Shown here: positions 8,814-17,761 of the stretch, piece by piece
How the letters are laid out: every line of letters starts with the position of its first letter
Position numbering within the stretch: position 1 is the stretch's first letter
Origin: Deferribacteraceae bacterium V6Fe1
GTDB lineage: Bacteria; Chrysiogenota; Deferribacteres; Deferribacterales; Deferrivibrionaceae
DNA length: 64,000 bases
Direction: 5' to 3'
NCBI GenBank assembly: GCA_022813675.1
Contig: CP063375.1
Coordinates: 62,001-126,000 of the forward strand
Made by a program: the position numbers and the translations under genes
The notes under the pieces: model-generated
Told to the model about the DNA's origin: nothing
Seen by the model: the letters and a program-made list of their open reading frames with translations, nothing else
Database searches by the model: none

Positions 8814-9764
8814 CTAAAAATTATCTTCAATATATTTTTCAGCAGATTTTGCAGCAATGGCACCATCTGCAACCGCTGTAACAATCTGCCTTAATTCTTT
8901 CAATCTATTGTCACCCGCAGAAAATATCCCAGGGACATTTGTAGCCATATGTTCATCAGTCTTTATAAAACCGGAATCATCCATTTCAACAATCCCTTTT
9001 AAAAGCTCTGTATCAGCCGTCCAACCGATAAAGACAAACACTCCGTCAACAACCAAGTCAAACTCTTTATCCTCTGCCTTATTATATAGAGTAATTGCCT
9101 CTATCTTTTGTTCACCTTTAACTTCTTTTACTACACAATTATAAACAAACTCCATTTTTGGATTTGCAAACGCCCTATCCTGCAATATTTTTGCAGCTCT
9201 GAGCTTATCTCTTCTATGTACCACATAAACTTTTTTGGCAAATTTTGTTAAATAGTGCCCCTCTTCAACAGCAGAATCACCACCGCCGATAACAGCTACC
9301 ACTTTATCCTTATAAAAAGCACCATCACAAGTAGCACAAAATGATATCCCTCTACCCAAAAATTTATTTTCACCGGGGACATCTAAGTGTAAAGGTTTTG
9401 CACCACTAGCCATAATCACTGCTTTTGCTTTAATTTTCATATCGTTAAATGAAACTATCTTATACTTTCCATCAGTCTCAATCTTACTACAAATACCATT
9501 TTTAACCTGCACACCAAATTTTCTCGCATGTTGAAAAAACTTTTCAGATAGATCTCCACCCAAAATGCCGTCAGGAAAACCCGGATAATTTTCCACCATT
9601 TCTGTTATGCCAACCTGACCACCGGGAAAGTTTTTTTCTATGATTAACGTATCAAGATTATCACGAGCCGCATAAATACCCGCAGTAAGCCCTGCAGGCC
9701 CTCCACCTACAATAACTATATCATAAACTTCTTTTAAATCGTCATAATTGAAAAACTGCTCCAT
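8814..9764 (-). CDS. trxB: Thioredoxin reductase
   Basis: TrxB uses NADPH and FAD to reduce thioredoxin in the cytoplasm. The 316-aa protein has the low-molecular-weight bacterial layout: an FAD-binding GGGPAGLTAGIYAAR at about 20-34, the redox-active CATC at 143-146 inside the NADPH domain, the NADPH-binding GGGDSAVEEG, and the second FAD motif GIFSAGDNR near the end. The ATG at 9764 is preferred because GGAG lies six bases upstream. The start overlaps the stop of the preceding redoxin gene (TGATG), indicating translational coupling. Confidence 0.95.
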   Translation of the reverse strand: MEQFFNYDDLKEVYDIVIVGGGPAGLTAGIYAARDNLDTLIIEKNFPGGQVGITEMVENYPGFPDGILGGDLSEKFFQHARKFGVQVKNGICSKIETDGKYKIVSFNDMKIKAKAVIMASGAKPLHLDVPGENKFLGRGISFCATCDGAFYKDKVVAVIGGGDSAVEEGHYLTKFAKKVYVVHRRDKLRAAKILQDRAFANPKMEFVYNCVVKEVKGEQKIEAITLYNKAEDKEFDLVVDGVFVFIGWTADTELLKGIVEMDDSGFIKTDEHMATNVPGIFSAGDNRLKELRQIVTAVADGAIAAKSAEKYIEDNF

Positions 9765-10282
9765 CAAAATCTCCTTAAAATTTCATTAATCTTTCTTACC
9801 GAAGGGATTTTAGCCTCGTAAATCACTCTATTGGATGCATCAATCATATAAAAATGAGGCCAACTTCTTATCCCATAGTTTTTGGCAACCTCATTTATAT
9901 TAGCACTATAAGTTATATTTTCAAGTAATTTATATTTACTCTTTGTAAAAAGTTGTTTCAATTCTTTCACATTTTTAGGTTTCTTTACCAAAACAAACAT
10001 TTCAACATCCAGATGCTGAGCAATTAGCTTTAAGTCCGGGATAATTTTTAAATAATAAGGGGAATAAACACTCCCTTTGTCAAAAAAAACAAGAAATTTA
10101 TTATTTTTATAGTCGTTTAACAAAAACTCTTTCCCGTCCAAAGTGTAAAGTTTTGTTTCAGGGATAATAACAGATACCGGCAACGGGTTGTTTAGCCGGT
10201 AAGAATACAAAAAATAAAAAAGATATCCAACTATTAGATAAACAAGTAAGTTTTTCCCGCCAAAAAGTCTCGGTTTAGACAT
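9764..10282 (-). CDS. Membrane-anchored thioredoxin-fold protein lacking the CXXC motif
   Basis: About 172 aa. An N-terminal membrane anchor (about 12-30, LLVYLIVGYLFYFLYSY) precedes a TlpA/redoxin-like domain. Where such proteins carry WCXXC after the FLVFF strand, this one reads DKGSVYSPYY, with no cysteine at all. The cis-proline loop is present as IRSWPHFYMID. It is therefore unlikely to be a dithiol oxidoreductase and may act as a chaperone or docking protein. ATG 10282 is chosen over a TTG at 10291; neither has a strong ribosome site. Coupling to trxB by stop/start overlap is notable, given the missing cysteines. Confidence 0.75.
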   Translation of the reverse strand: MSKPRLFGGKNLLVYLIVGYLFYFLYSYRLNNPLPVSVIIPETKLYTLDGKEFLLNDYKNNKFLVFFDKGSVYSPYYLKIIPDLKLIAQHLDVEMFVLVKKPKNVKELKQLFTKSKYKLLENITYSANINEVAKNYGIRSWPHFYMIDASNRVIYEAKIPSVRKINEILRRF

Positions 10283-10291
10283 TGCAGTCAA

Positions 10292-10555
10292 TTACCATAT
10301 ATCCGATTCGATATCCTTGCAGTATTTAGCCACTAATATATCGTTTACGGTAATATCAAAAATTTTTGGTTTTATGACTGATGTATCAACCTTTTCCAAA
10401 AAAAGTTTTCTTCCGTTTTCTATCTCTTCCTCTAATACTTCAAAAAGATTATCGTTTGCTATCCCCTCTTTTACCTTTTCCTGATTATACAAAAAAATGT
10501 CGGTAGCTATAGTCCTTGCAAGTCTCTTGGCCCTTTCAATATCATTTATTTTCAT
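10292..10555 (-). CDS. Conserved small acidic protein, function unknown
   Basis: This is an 87-aa soluble protein, largely helical, with no membrane segment and no recognised motif. Start ATG 10555 is preferred because a GGGGG run lies just upstream; a further ATG at 10567 has none. It overlaps the end of nadC by 14 bases and is followed directly by the redoxin gene, so it is almost certainly translated within the nadC-to-trxB run. I do not recognise the family with certainty. Confidence 0.65.
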   Translation of the reverse strand: MKINDIERAKRLARTIATDIFLYNQEKVKEGIANDNLFEVLEEEIENGRKLFLEKVDTSVIKPKIFDITVNDILVAKYCKDIESDIW

Positions 10556-11393
10556 ATTTACCCCCATATTTAAGGCTTATATCAACACTTTTAATTCCAT
10601 GTGTAAGACTACCTACGGAAATATAATCAATATCATAATCTATATAGCTATCAATATTTTTAAGTGTCACTCCCCCTGATACCTCAAGCTTTATCTTTTT
10701 ACCTGCGATTTCCCTTGCTTTCGGAATATCAGCAATTTCAAAATTATCAAGCATAATAATATCTACTTCAGCTGCAGCCGCTTCAGCTACCTCTTTTAAA
10801 TTTCTTGTTTCAACCTCAATCTTTATGGTCGACGGAATTTTACTTCTGACGGTCTCAACGGCATTTTTAATCCCCCCTGCCGCGTCTATATGATTATCTT
10901 TAAGCATAACCCCGTCAAAAAGCCCAAACCTGTGGTTACCCCCACCTCCCGTCTTAACCGCATATTTTTCCAAAACCCTGTGCCCGGGAGTAGTTTTTCT
11001 CGTGTCCAAAATTTTAATTTTTGAGCTTTCAAGCTTTTTAACATATCTGTTTGTCTCGGTAGCTATAGCCGAAAGCCTTTGTAAAAAATTTAAAGAAACC
11101 CTTTCGCCTGACAAAATATATTTGGAATCACCCCTTACAAATCCAAACTTTTCCCCTTTTTTAACAAAGTCACCATCCTTCTTAACAAACTCTACTTCTA
11201 TATCTTGATTAAAATGCCAAAAAACCCTTTTGACAATTTCAGTACCGCAAAGGATAAAATTATCTTTTGCCAAAAAGTAGTATTCACCGTTACCCAAAAA
11301 CTCAGATATAGCTTCAGTGGTAATATCTCCATGCCCTAAGTCTTCCTTCAAAGCCAATCTTATCAAATCATCGAGTATCAAAAAATTTAGCAT
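10542..11393 (-). CDS. nadC: Nicotinate-nucleotide pyrophosphorylase (quinolinate phosphoribosyltransferase)
   Basis: NadC converts quinolinate and PRPP to nicotinate mononucleotide with release of CO2 in de novo NAD synthesis. The 283-aa protein shows the N-terminal EDLGHGDITTEA motif, the RVSLNFLQRLS segment, the DTRKTTPGHR active-site loop, GGGGNHRFGLFDGVMLKDNH, and the C-terminal EVSGGVTLKNI barrel strand. The length is normal. nadA and nadB are not in the window. The gene overlaps the end of valS by 7 bases. Confidence 0.95.
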   Translation of the reverse strand: MLNFLILDDLIRLALKEDLGHGDITTEAISEFLGNGEYYFLAKDNFILCGTEIVKRVFWHFNQDIEVEFVKKDGDFVKKGEKFGFVRGDSKYILSGERVSLNFLQRLSAIATETNRYVKKLESSKIKILDTRKTTPGHRVLEKYAVKTGGGGNHRFGLFDGVMLKDNHIDAAGGIKNAVETVRSKIPSTIKIEVETRNLKEVAEAAAAEVDIIMLDNFEIADIPKAREIAGKKIKLEVSGGVTLKNIDSYIDYDIDYISVGSLTHGIKSVDISLKYGGKYENK

Positions 11394-14020
11394 AACTTTT
11401 CCAATCTCTTTATTGAGTTTTCTACCTCTTTCAATTTTACCACAATTTCTTCAAATTTTTGTTTATCTTTTTCGACAACTTCTGCCGGAGCTTTTTTCAG
11501 ATAGTTTTCATTTTGCAGTTTACCGCCATAAATTTTATAATCTTTTTCCAAAGCAGCCTTTTCTTTTTCCAGCCTTTTAATCTCGGCAGAAATATCCACA
11601 AGGCCGCCAAGAGGTATAAATACAGTGTAATCTTTTGCAACATTCATTGCAGCATTATCCATATCATTTTCAATAAATTGAATATCAGTTACCCTGGCTA
11701 TCCTCTTTATCAGGTTTTTATTATCATCAAACAGTTTTTTTAGACTACCGTCAGTAACTTTAACAAACAAATCAAGCTCTTTTGACGGTGGGACATTGTA
11801 TTCCCCTCTAATATTTCTGACTTTTGAAATTAGCTCAATAACCTTCTCGATATTGTAATATTCATTTTCAAAGGCAAAACTAACTTCAGGATAATTCTCA
11901 ACCATAATACTCTCTTTTTTACCCACGAAATTGTAGATATATTCCGTGATAAACGGCATAAATGGATGAAGAATTATTAAAGATTTTTCCAAAACATACC
12001 TGGCAACCGCCACAGCAGCCTCTTTGTTGTTATCGTTAAAGATTCTGTCTTTTATAAACTCGATATACCAGTCACAAAATTTATTCCAAAAGAAATGATA
12101 AACGCTTCCCGCAGCTTCGTTAAAATCATAAGATTTAATAAATTTTTCAACATTTTCAGAAGTGTTGCGCAATTCTTGTAATATCCATTTGTCTTCATCT
12201 TCAAGATTGTAATCGCTGATATCTTTGTACTCTTTTTCTTCGGAATTTATCAAAATAAATCTTGATGCATTCCATATTTTATTAATAAATGTGTAATAAC
12301 CTTCTATTCTATCTTCAGATAATTTTATATCTCTCCCCTGTGCGGCAAACGCAGCCAAAGTAAACCTAAAGGCATCTGCACCATATTTATCAATGATAAT
12401 CAGAGGATCTATAACATTCCCTTTTGACTTGCTCATCTTTTGACCAAATTGGTCTCTGACAAGGGCATGAATATAAACATCTTCAAATGGAATATCATCC
12501 ATAAACTTCAAGCCCATCATTATCATCCTCGCCACCCAGAAAAACAAAATATCAAAACCTGTGACAAGGCAAGATGTAGGGTAAAATTTTTCCAAAGTTT
12601 TAGTTTTTTCAGGCCATCCCATAGTAGAAAATGGCCAAAGAGCAGATGAAAACCATGTATCAAGGACATCGGTCTCTTGAGTTAGCGACCTTGAGTGGCA
12701 TTTTTCACACTTAGTCGCGTCTTCAAAAGAAACGGTAATATGTTCGCAATCATTACAATACCAAGCAGGAATCCTATGCCCCCACCATATCTGTCTTGAA
12801 ATACACCAATCTCTGATATTGTACATCCATTCAAAGTATGTTTTTTCCCAATTTTCAGGTAATATTTTAATCCTTTTCTCTTTTACGGCTTCAATAGCCT
12901 TCTCTGCCAAAGGTTTTATCTTTACAAACCATTGCATAGATATTCTTGGCTCAACTACCGATTTACATCTGTAACAGCTCCCAACACTGTGCTTTAAAGG
13001 CTCTTGTTTTTCAAAAAGTCCGAGCTTAGTCAATTCTTCAACAATTTTCTTTCTCGCTTCAAACCTATCGAGTCCGTTGAACTTACCACCATTTTCATTT
13101 ATTTTCCCCGAATCGGTAAGCACATTTATCTCTTTAAGGTTGTGTTTCTTACCCAGCTCAAAGTCATTCGGGTCGTGAGCGGGGGTAACCTTAAGAGCAC
13201 CCGTCCCAAAATCCATTTGCACATACTCATCGGCAATTATTGGAATTTCTCTGTTTAAAATCGGTAATATTACTGTCTTGCCCACAAGATGTTTATACCT
13301 TTCATCTTCAGGATGAACAGCTACAGCAGTATCACCAAGCATAGTCTCAGGTCTGGTTGTAGCAATACATATCTTTTCGTCGGAGCCTTTTACCGGGTAA
13401 AGTATATGATAAAGGAAGCTATCCTTTTCTTCATGCTCCACTTCCAAATCGCTTAACGCAGTATGACACCTTGGGCACCAGTTTACTATATAATTAGACC
13501 TGTAGATAAGTCCTTCCTGATAAAGCTGAACAAAGACTTTTCTTACTGCCTTTGACAACCCCTCATCCATGGTAAACCTTTCTCTATCCCAATCACAACT
13601 TGCCCCAAGCCTTTTTAACTGATTTATTATCTGGCCGCCTGATTCTTCTCTCCACTGCCATACCCTTTCAATAAACGTTTCTCTTCCAAGGTCATGCCTG
13701 CTCAAACCCTCTTTTGCTAACATTTTCTCAACCACGTTTTGAGTGGCAATACCTGCATGGTCAGTCCCCGGCAACCAAAGCACCTCAAAACCTTTTAATC
13801 TGTGAAATCTTGCAAGTATATCCTGCAATGTATTGTTTAAGGCATGCCCCATATGAAGAGAGCCTGTAACATTTGGCGGTGGTATTACTATTGAATATTT
13901 TGGTTTTTTGGAATTCTCATCTGCGTGAAAATATTTTTTTTCAAGCCAGTTTGAGTAAATATCCTTTTCAAACTCCTTGGTATCGATTCTGGTAGGTATC
14001 TCCTTGTTACAATTGCACAT
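11387..14020 (-). CDS. valS: Valyl-tRNA synthetase
   Basis: This class I synthetase charges tRNA-Val. The 877-aa protein contains the HIGH-type signature HMGH at about 56-59 within PPPNVTGSLHMGHA, the editing domain with its CP1 insertion, the GWPEKTKTLEKFYP segment, the KMSKSKGNVIDP loop, a C-terminal anticodon-binding domain, and the final coiled coil typical of ValS (AEIKRLEKEKAALEKDY). It starts at ATG 14020 behind AGGAG. It heads the valS-nadC-redoxin-trxB run. Confidence 0.97.
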   Translation of the reverse strand: MCNCNKEIPTRIDTKEFEKDIYSNWLEKKYFHADENSKKPKYSIVIPPPNVTGSLHMGHALNNTLQDILARFHRLKGFEVLWLPGTDHAGIATQNVVEKMLAKEGLSRHDLGRETFIERVWQWREESGGQIINQLKRLGASCDWDRERFTMDEGLSKAVRKVFVQLYQEGLIYRSNYIVNWCPRCHTALSDLEVEHEEKDSFLYHILYPVKGSDEKICIATTRPETMLGDTAVAVHPEDERYKHLVGKTVILPILNREIPIIADEYVQMDFGTGALKVTPAHDPNDFELGKKHNLKEINVLTDSGKINENGGKFNGLDRFEARKKIVEELTKLGLFEKQEPLKHSVGSCYRCKSVVEPRISMQWFVKIKPLAEKAIEAVKEKRIKILPENWEKTYFEWMYNIRDWCISRQIWWGHRIPAWYCNDCEHITVSFEDATKCEKCHSRSLTQETDVLDTWFSSALWPFSTMGWPEKTKTLEKFYPTSCLVTGFDILFFWVARMIMMGLKFMDDIPFEDVYIHALVRDQFGQKMSKSKGNVIDPLIIIDKYGADAFRFTLAAFAAQGRDIKLSEDRIEGYYTFINKIWNASRFILINSEEKEYKDISDYNLEDEDKWILQELRNTSENVEKFIKSYDFNEAAGSVYHFFWNKFCDWYIEFIKDRIFNDNNKEAAVAVARYVLEKSLIILHPFMPFITEYIYNFVGKKESIMVENYPEVSFAFENEYYNIEKVIELISKVRNIRGEYNVPPSKELDLFVKVTDGSLKKLFDDNKNLIKRIARVTDIQFIENDMDNAAMNVAKDYTVFIPLGGLVDISAEIKRLEKEKAALEKDYKIYGGKLQNENYLKKAPAEVVEKDKQKFEEIVVKLKEVENSIKRLEKLC

Positions 14021-14032
14021 TTACTTACTCCT

Positions 14033-14275
14033 TTATGAAATTGTATTTTTACTTATATTTTCCAAGTTTAACGTATTTGACAGCAAATTATTAATTTCTG
14101 CCATTTTAAATTCAAGTACCTGTAATCTATATTGAAGCATCAAATATGTTTCGTCATCCACATCTTCACTAAGCTTTTCAATGGTATGCTCAAGCTCGGC
14201 CACAAATAGATTTATATCTTCAAGACTCTCTTTCAAAACCAAAGTTTTGAATTCGTCACTGTTATCCATTCTCAC
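14033..14275 (-). CDS. Small helical protein, function unknown
   Basis: An 80-aa, acidic, predicted all-helical protein with no cysteine or membrane segment. A GTG start at 14275 follows GGAG at a distance of about nine bases; an ATG two codons later is an alternative. It lies between a zinc-ribbon gene and valS on the same strand with gaps of about 5 and 12 bases. No family is recognised. Confidence 0.6.
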   Translation of the reverse strand: MRMDNSDEFKTLVLKESLEDINLFVAELEHTIEKLSEDVDDETYLMLQYRLQVLEFKMAEINNLLSNTLNLENISKNTIS

Positions 14276-14280
14276 TTATA

Positions 14281-14475
14281 CTAACTCCAAAACCCTTCAT
14301 CATCATTAATTTCATCTATATCTACGTCCTTCAAAAGTACTTTGTCAAACATTTCAGAGCACTCTTTGCACTCATAGTGCATAATATACCAAACATCATT
14401 ATCCACTATAAGCTCAGTAGGCTCAAGCTCTTCAAGACTCTGTTTCCCGCAATAAGGGCAAAAAATAGGCTCCAT
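14281..14475 (-). CDS. Small zinc-ribbon protein
   Basis: This 64-aa protein contains two CXXC pairs, CPYC near the N-terminus and CKEC in the middle, which would form a single zinc ribbon. The remainder is very acidic, ending EINDDEGFWS. No catalytic residues are visible. It could bind nucleic acid or protein, but nothing indicates which. It is located between tsaE and the small helical gene, all on one strand. Confidence 0.65.
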   Translation of the reverse strand: MEPIFCPYCGKQSLEELEPTELIVDNDVWYIMHYECKECSEMFDKVLLKDVDIDEINDDEGFWS

Positions 14476-14486
14476 CTCTACCTCAT

Positions 14487-14915
14487 TTAATATATTATGT
14501 TAAAAATTCTGGCGTTGCCATCTTTCTCTATTTTAATGTCAACTATATCGTCAAAATATTCTCTCAAGTCCAGTTTATCAGCCCATTCTATAACCGCAAT
14601 CGCATCATCTTCAATATATTCAAAAAAACCTGTCTGTTCCAACTCATCTATGCTTTCAATGCGATACAAATCAAAGTGCAAAAGTTTTCCCCCTTTTTTT
14701 GATTCGTAAGTATTTAATATTGTGAATGTCGGACTTGATGACTCATTCTCACAACCAAAATATTCTGCCAAAAAGTTCGTAAAAGTAGTCTTACCTGCAC
14801 CCATCTCCCCATTTAAAAAAACTACACGTCTCTGTTGTGAAGCCAAAAGGTCATAAACCCATTTTGCTATCTCTTTAGTATCTTCAATACTTAATGATTT
14901 TTTATAATAATTCAT
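14487..14915 (-). CDS. tsaE: tRNA threonylcarbamoyladenosine biosynthesis ATPase
   Basis: TsaE is the ATPase that works with TsaB and TsaD to form t6A37 in ANN-decoding tRNAs. The 142-aa protein has the Walker A GEMGAGKTTF, the SSPTFTILNTYE switch, HFDLYRIES and the VIEWADKL motif, all diagnostic. tsaB lies at 56659-57243 in the same window, far away. The start overlaps the end of nnrD by 14 bases, an arrangement seen in many bacteria. Confidence 0.95.
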   Translation of the reverse strand: MNYYKKSLSIEDTKEIAKWVYDLLASQQRRVVFLNGEMGAGKTTFTNFLAEYFGCENESSSPTFTILNTYESKKGGKLLHFDLYRIESIDELEQTGFFEYIEDDAIAVIEWADKLDLREYFDDIVDIKIEKDGNARIFNIIY

Positions 14916-16407
14916 TCATTGTCACCCACAGATTATCGCATAAATCAGAAGCTTTAGGAAACATACAGTTATATTTGGCCTCGATATATCTTCCTGTTTT
15001 TCCGTGAATATAAACGGCAATTTTACAAGCATCTTCAATACTATATCCTTGTGAAACAAATGAAGCAATCAGCCCTGTCAACACATCTCCGCTCCCCCCT
15101 TTGGCAAGAGCTGTGCTCCCCTCATTAAATATATAAGATTTACCATCAGGGGTAGTGATTATTGTATCGGCACTTTTTAATATTAAAAAAACTGAGTGTT
15201 TAACTGCAAAATCTTTGCAAATATTTAACCTGTCTTTTATTAACTCTTCCTTTGAAAGACAGGTCAGTCTGCAAAACTCACCGATATGAGGAGTTAATAC
15301 TGTTCTGAATGCCAAATATTCAAACCATTCAGGCTTAATCAGATTAATGCCATCTGCATCTATGACAAGCTTGTTTTTTGTCTTTTTAATTATATTTTCG
15401 ACAAACTCAGATGTTTCAGCTTTTGTGCCAAGACCCGGGCCTATTGCCAAGCAGCTTTTATCAGCTACAAACTCGATTACGGCATCCAAATCTTTCAAAG
15501 TTAAAAAATCTTCCGAATCAGTATTAAAACACATAGCTTCAGGCAAATGTCCGTGAAACGCATTAATAAAATTTTTGGGCGTCACAACGGTAGTAAGGCC
15601 GCTGCCTGAATTAATACAAGCCTTCGCAGATAAAATACCTGCACCTATTTTGCCAATTGAGCCGGCAACAATAACGGTATGCCCATAACTCCCCTTATGG
15701 GAGTCAGGCTTTCTCGGCAAAATCTTCGGCACTGTTTCTTTGTTTAACAAAAAATTATCAGGTTTTGTAAAAGTTACGGAGCTGTCTGGAATTGATATAT
15801 TTTTAACAATTACATATCCACAAAATAACTTTGCCGGGTACATCACATGCGGCAATTTGGGCCTGCAAAAAGTAATTGTTTTAAAAGCATTTATATTTGT
15901 ACCCAAGATTTCAGACGAGCTACCGCTAAGTCCGCTCGGGATATCTATGGCATAAATGTGCCTTCCTGAAATATTAATTTTCTGTATAAGAGTTTCAATT
16001 TCACCTTCTACTCGTCTATTAAGACCTGTGCCAAAAATAGCATCAATAATTGCATCGTAATTAGAAAAGTCTAAATTTAAAAAATTATCTTGGTAAATCC
16101 TCACCGGCAGCTTTAAAAGTATTTCATAATTTGTTTTTGCATCCCCTTTCAAATTATCCACATTTAATGCAACAACATCTACAAAATATCCTCTGTTTAC
16201 GAGCTGCCTTGCCACGGCAAAGCCGTCCCCGCCATTATTGCCAGAGCCGCACACTATGCATATTTTAGAACTATTATCCAAGTCTTTGGCAATCTCTTCT
16301 GTTACTGCAATGGCTGCATTTTCCATAAGCACAACAGAAGGAATCTTTAAAACTTCTATGGCGTGTTTATCGGCAGCTTCCATCTGCTTTGATAAAAGTA
16401 TTTCCAC
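14902..16407 (-). CDS. nnrD: Bifunctional NAD(P)HX epimerase / ADP-dependent NAD(P)HX dehydratase
   Basis: This is a 501-aa fusion that repairs hydrated NAD(P)H. The N-terminal epimerase domain (about 1-215) carries CGSGNNGGDGFAVAR and GTGLNR. The C-terminal ribokinase-like dehydratase (about 230-500) carries GSIGKIGAGILSA, GPGLGTK, LTPHIGEF and the active-site NEGSTALAKGGSGDVLTG. It abuts the heptose-kinase gene (stop and start adjacent) and overlaps tsaE. Confidence 0.94.
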   Translation of the reverse strand: MEILLSKQMEAADKHAIEVLKIPSVVLMENAAIAVTEEIAKDLDNSSKICIVCGSGNNGGDGFAVARQLVNRGYFVDVVALNVDNLKGDAKTNYEILLKLPVRIYQDNFLNLDFSNYDAIIDAIFGTGLNRRVEGEIETLIQKINISGRHIYAIDIPSGLSGSSSEILGTNINAFKTITFCRPKLPHVMYPAKLFCGYVIVKNISIPDSSVTFTKPDNFLLNKETVPKILPRKPDSHKGSYGHTVIVAGSIGKIGAGILSAKACINSGSGLTTVVTPKNFINAFHGHLPEAMCFNTDSEDFLTLKDLDAVIEFVADKSCLAIGPGLGTKAETSEFVENIIKKTKNKLVIDADGINLIKPEWFEYLAFRTVLTPHIGEFCRLTCLSKEELIKDRLNICKDFAVKHSVFLILKSADTIITTPDGKSYIFNEGSTALAKGGSGDVLTGLIASFVSQGYSIEDACKIAVYIHGKTGRYIEAKYNCMFPKASDLCDNLWVTMNELL

Positions 16408-17391
16408 CTATCTCTCCATCTCTGCCATAAGATTGAGCTTATCGGTCAGCTCATCGGGTGTTACGGTTGCAGTTCCCATTTTGCCTACAACAATAGAGCC
16501 TGCAAGATTAGACAGTTTCATAGCATCTATATAGCTTGCACCGGCAGCAATAGCAGCCGTAAATACTGAAATAACCGTATCCCCTGCCCCTGTGACGTCA
16601 AATACCTCTTTTGCAAGTGCAGGCACTTTTACCACATTGCCGTCTCTGTCAAAAAAAGCCATCCCTTTACTCCCCCTTGTTATTAAAAGGGTTTCGGGGT
16701 TAAGCCTACTCATGATTTTCTTTGCAGCCTTCAGCAAAGTAACATTATCTTTTATATTTACCCCTGAGCCTTCGGAAGCCTCTTTTGTATTTGGAGTAAT
16801 ACAGGTCACCCCTTTATAAAATTTGAAATTTTCAATCTTCGGATCAACTGTCAAAGGGATTTTATTCTCATTTGCCAGTTTACTTACCACTTCAATCAGC
16901 TTCTTTGTAACCACCCCTTTCCCGTAATCGGAGATTATAATTGCCCTAAATTCTTTGATTCTGTTTTTTAAAAAATTTTCAATCTCTTTTATATATCTGC
17001 CTGAAAGCTTTTTATTATCTTCCACGTCATATCTTACAACCTGCTGATTTGACGCAACGACTCTTGTCTTTATACTTGTGCGCCTGCCGTCATTAAGAAA
17101 AAAAGCATTTATATTTTGAGATGATATAATATGTTTAAACTTCTTACCGGTTTCATCATCCCCCACCACACCACACAATGTAACATCAGCACCAAGTGAT
17201 TTTAAATTTGAAGACACGTTGGCAGCTCCACCGGGGACATGAAGCATATTTGACACTTTTACCACAGGGACAGGCGCTTCAGGGGATATCCTTTCCACAT
17301 CTCCATAGAGAAACACATCGAGCATCAGATCCCCGATAACAAGAATTTTCAAGTTTTTAAAATTATTGATTATATCTGCATACTTTTTCAT
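16408..17391 (-). CDS. rfaE1: D-glycero-beta-D-manno-heptose-7-phosphate kinase
   Basis: This is the ribokinase-family kinase that makes heptose-1,7-bisphosphate for the ADP-heptose of lipopolysaccharide inner core. At 327 aa it matches the kinase half of E. coli HldE, without the adenylyltransferase half, so the second activity must be encoded separately and is not seen here. Motifs include GDLMLDVFLYGDVERISPEA, the PGGAANVSSNL loop, ISDYGKGV, and the catalytic VTGAGDTVISVF. Its presence implies a Gram-negative envelope. Confidence 0.92.
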   Translation of the reverse strand: MKKYADIINNFKNLKILVIGDLMLDVFLYGDVERISPEAPVPVVKVSNMLHVPGGAANVSSNLKSLGADVTLCGVVGDDETGKKFKHIISSQNINAFFLNDGRRTSIKTRVVASNQQVVRYDVEDNKKLSGRYIKEIENFLKNRIKEFRAIIISDYGKGVVTKKLIEVVSKLANENKIPLTVDPKIENFKFYKGVTCITPNTKEASEGSGVNIKDNVTLLKAAKKIMSRLNPETLLITRGSKGMAFFDRDGNVVKVPALAKEVFDVTGAGDTVISVFTAAIAAGASYIDAMKLSNLAGSIVVGKMGTATVTPDELTDKLNLMAEMER

Positions 17392-17393
17392 AA

Positions 17394-17579
17394 TTAATAC
17401 TGATTAGTATCCTCCACTTCTTTTGCCTCATCAATAAGCATAACAGGAATATCTTCCTTAATCTCATAGAGCAATTTACATGCATCACAAACAATATATT
17501 TTTCGTCTTTTGACAGTCTGATGTCCCCTTTGCACTTTGGACAAGCCAAAATATCCAACAATTCTTTTTTTATTGACAT
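17394..17579 (-). CDS. Trm112-family small zinc protein
   Basis: A 61-aa protein of the Trm112/YcaR family. The segment ILACPKCKGDI and the later CDACKLLYEI supply the paired cysteines, and the IPVM motif follows. In bacteria such proteins often sit beside lipid A or heptose genes, as here, but their role is unclear; in eukaryotes Trm112 activates methyltransferases. ATG 17579 is chosen because GGGGTG lies upstream at suitable spacing; longer starts would lack one. Confidence 0.85.
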   Translation of the reverse strand: MSIKKELLDILACPKCKGDIRLSKDEKYIVCDACKLLYEIKEDIPVMLIDEAKEVEDTNQY

Positions 17580-17706
17580 AAAACACCCCATTTTATTAAT
17601 GAACACTAAAATATATACTTTTTACTTATAAGTCAAACAGATAGTAAATGTAAATGCAGCATTCTCCACAAATAAGACTTAATTAACAGAGTTGTTGAAA
17701 TTGTAG

Positions 17707-17750
17707 TTGACATATTTACCTTCCTTGATTATGTAAGTACTTACTTACAT
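17707..17750 (-). promoter_or_regulatory. Efflux operon promoter with TetR operator (promoter reads on + strand)
   Basis: On the plus strand, TTGACA (17707-17712) is followed after 17 bp by TATGTA (17730-17735). A perfect inverted repeat, ATGTAAGT (17731-17738) / ACTTACAT (17743-17750) with a 4-bp spacer, covers the -10 box and start region. It lies just before tetR, whose ribosome site GGAGG is at 17752. This is the expected design for autorepression by the adjacent TetR protein, released when a pump substrate binds. The strand label should be read as plus for the promoter; the operator is symmetric. Confidence 0.8.
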
Positions 17751-17761
17751 TGGAGGACACA

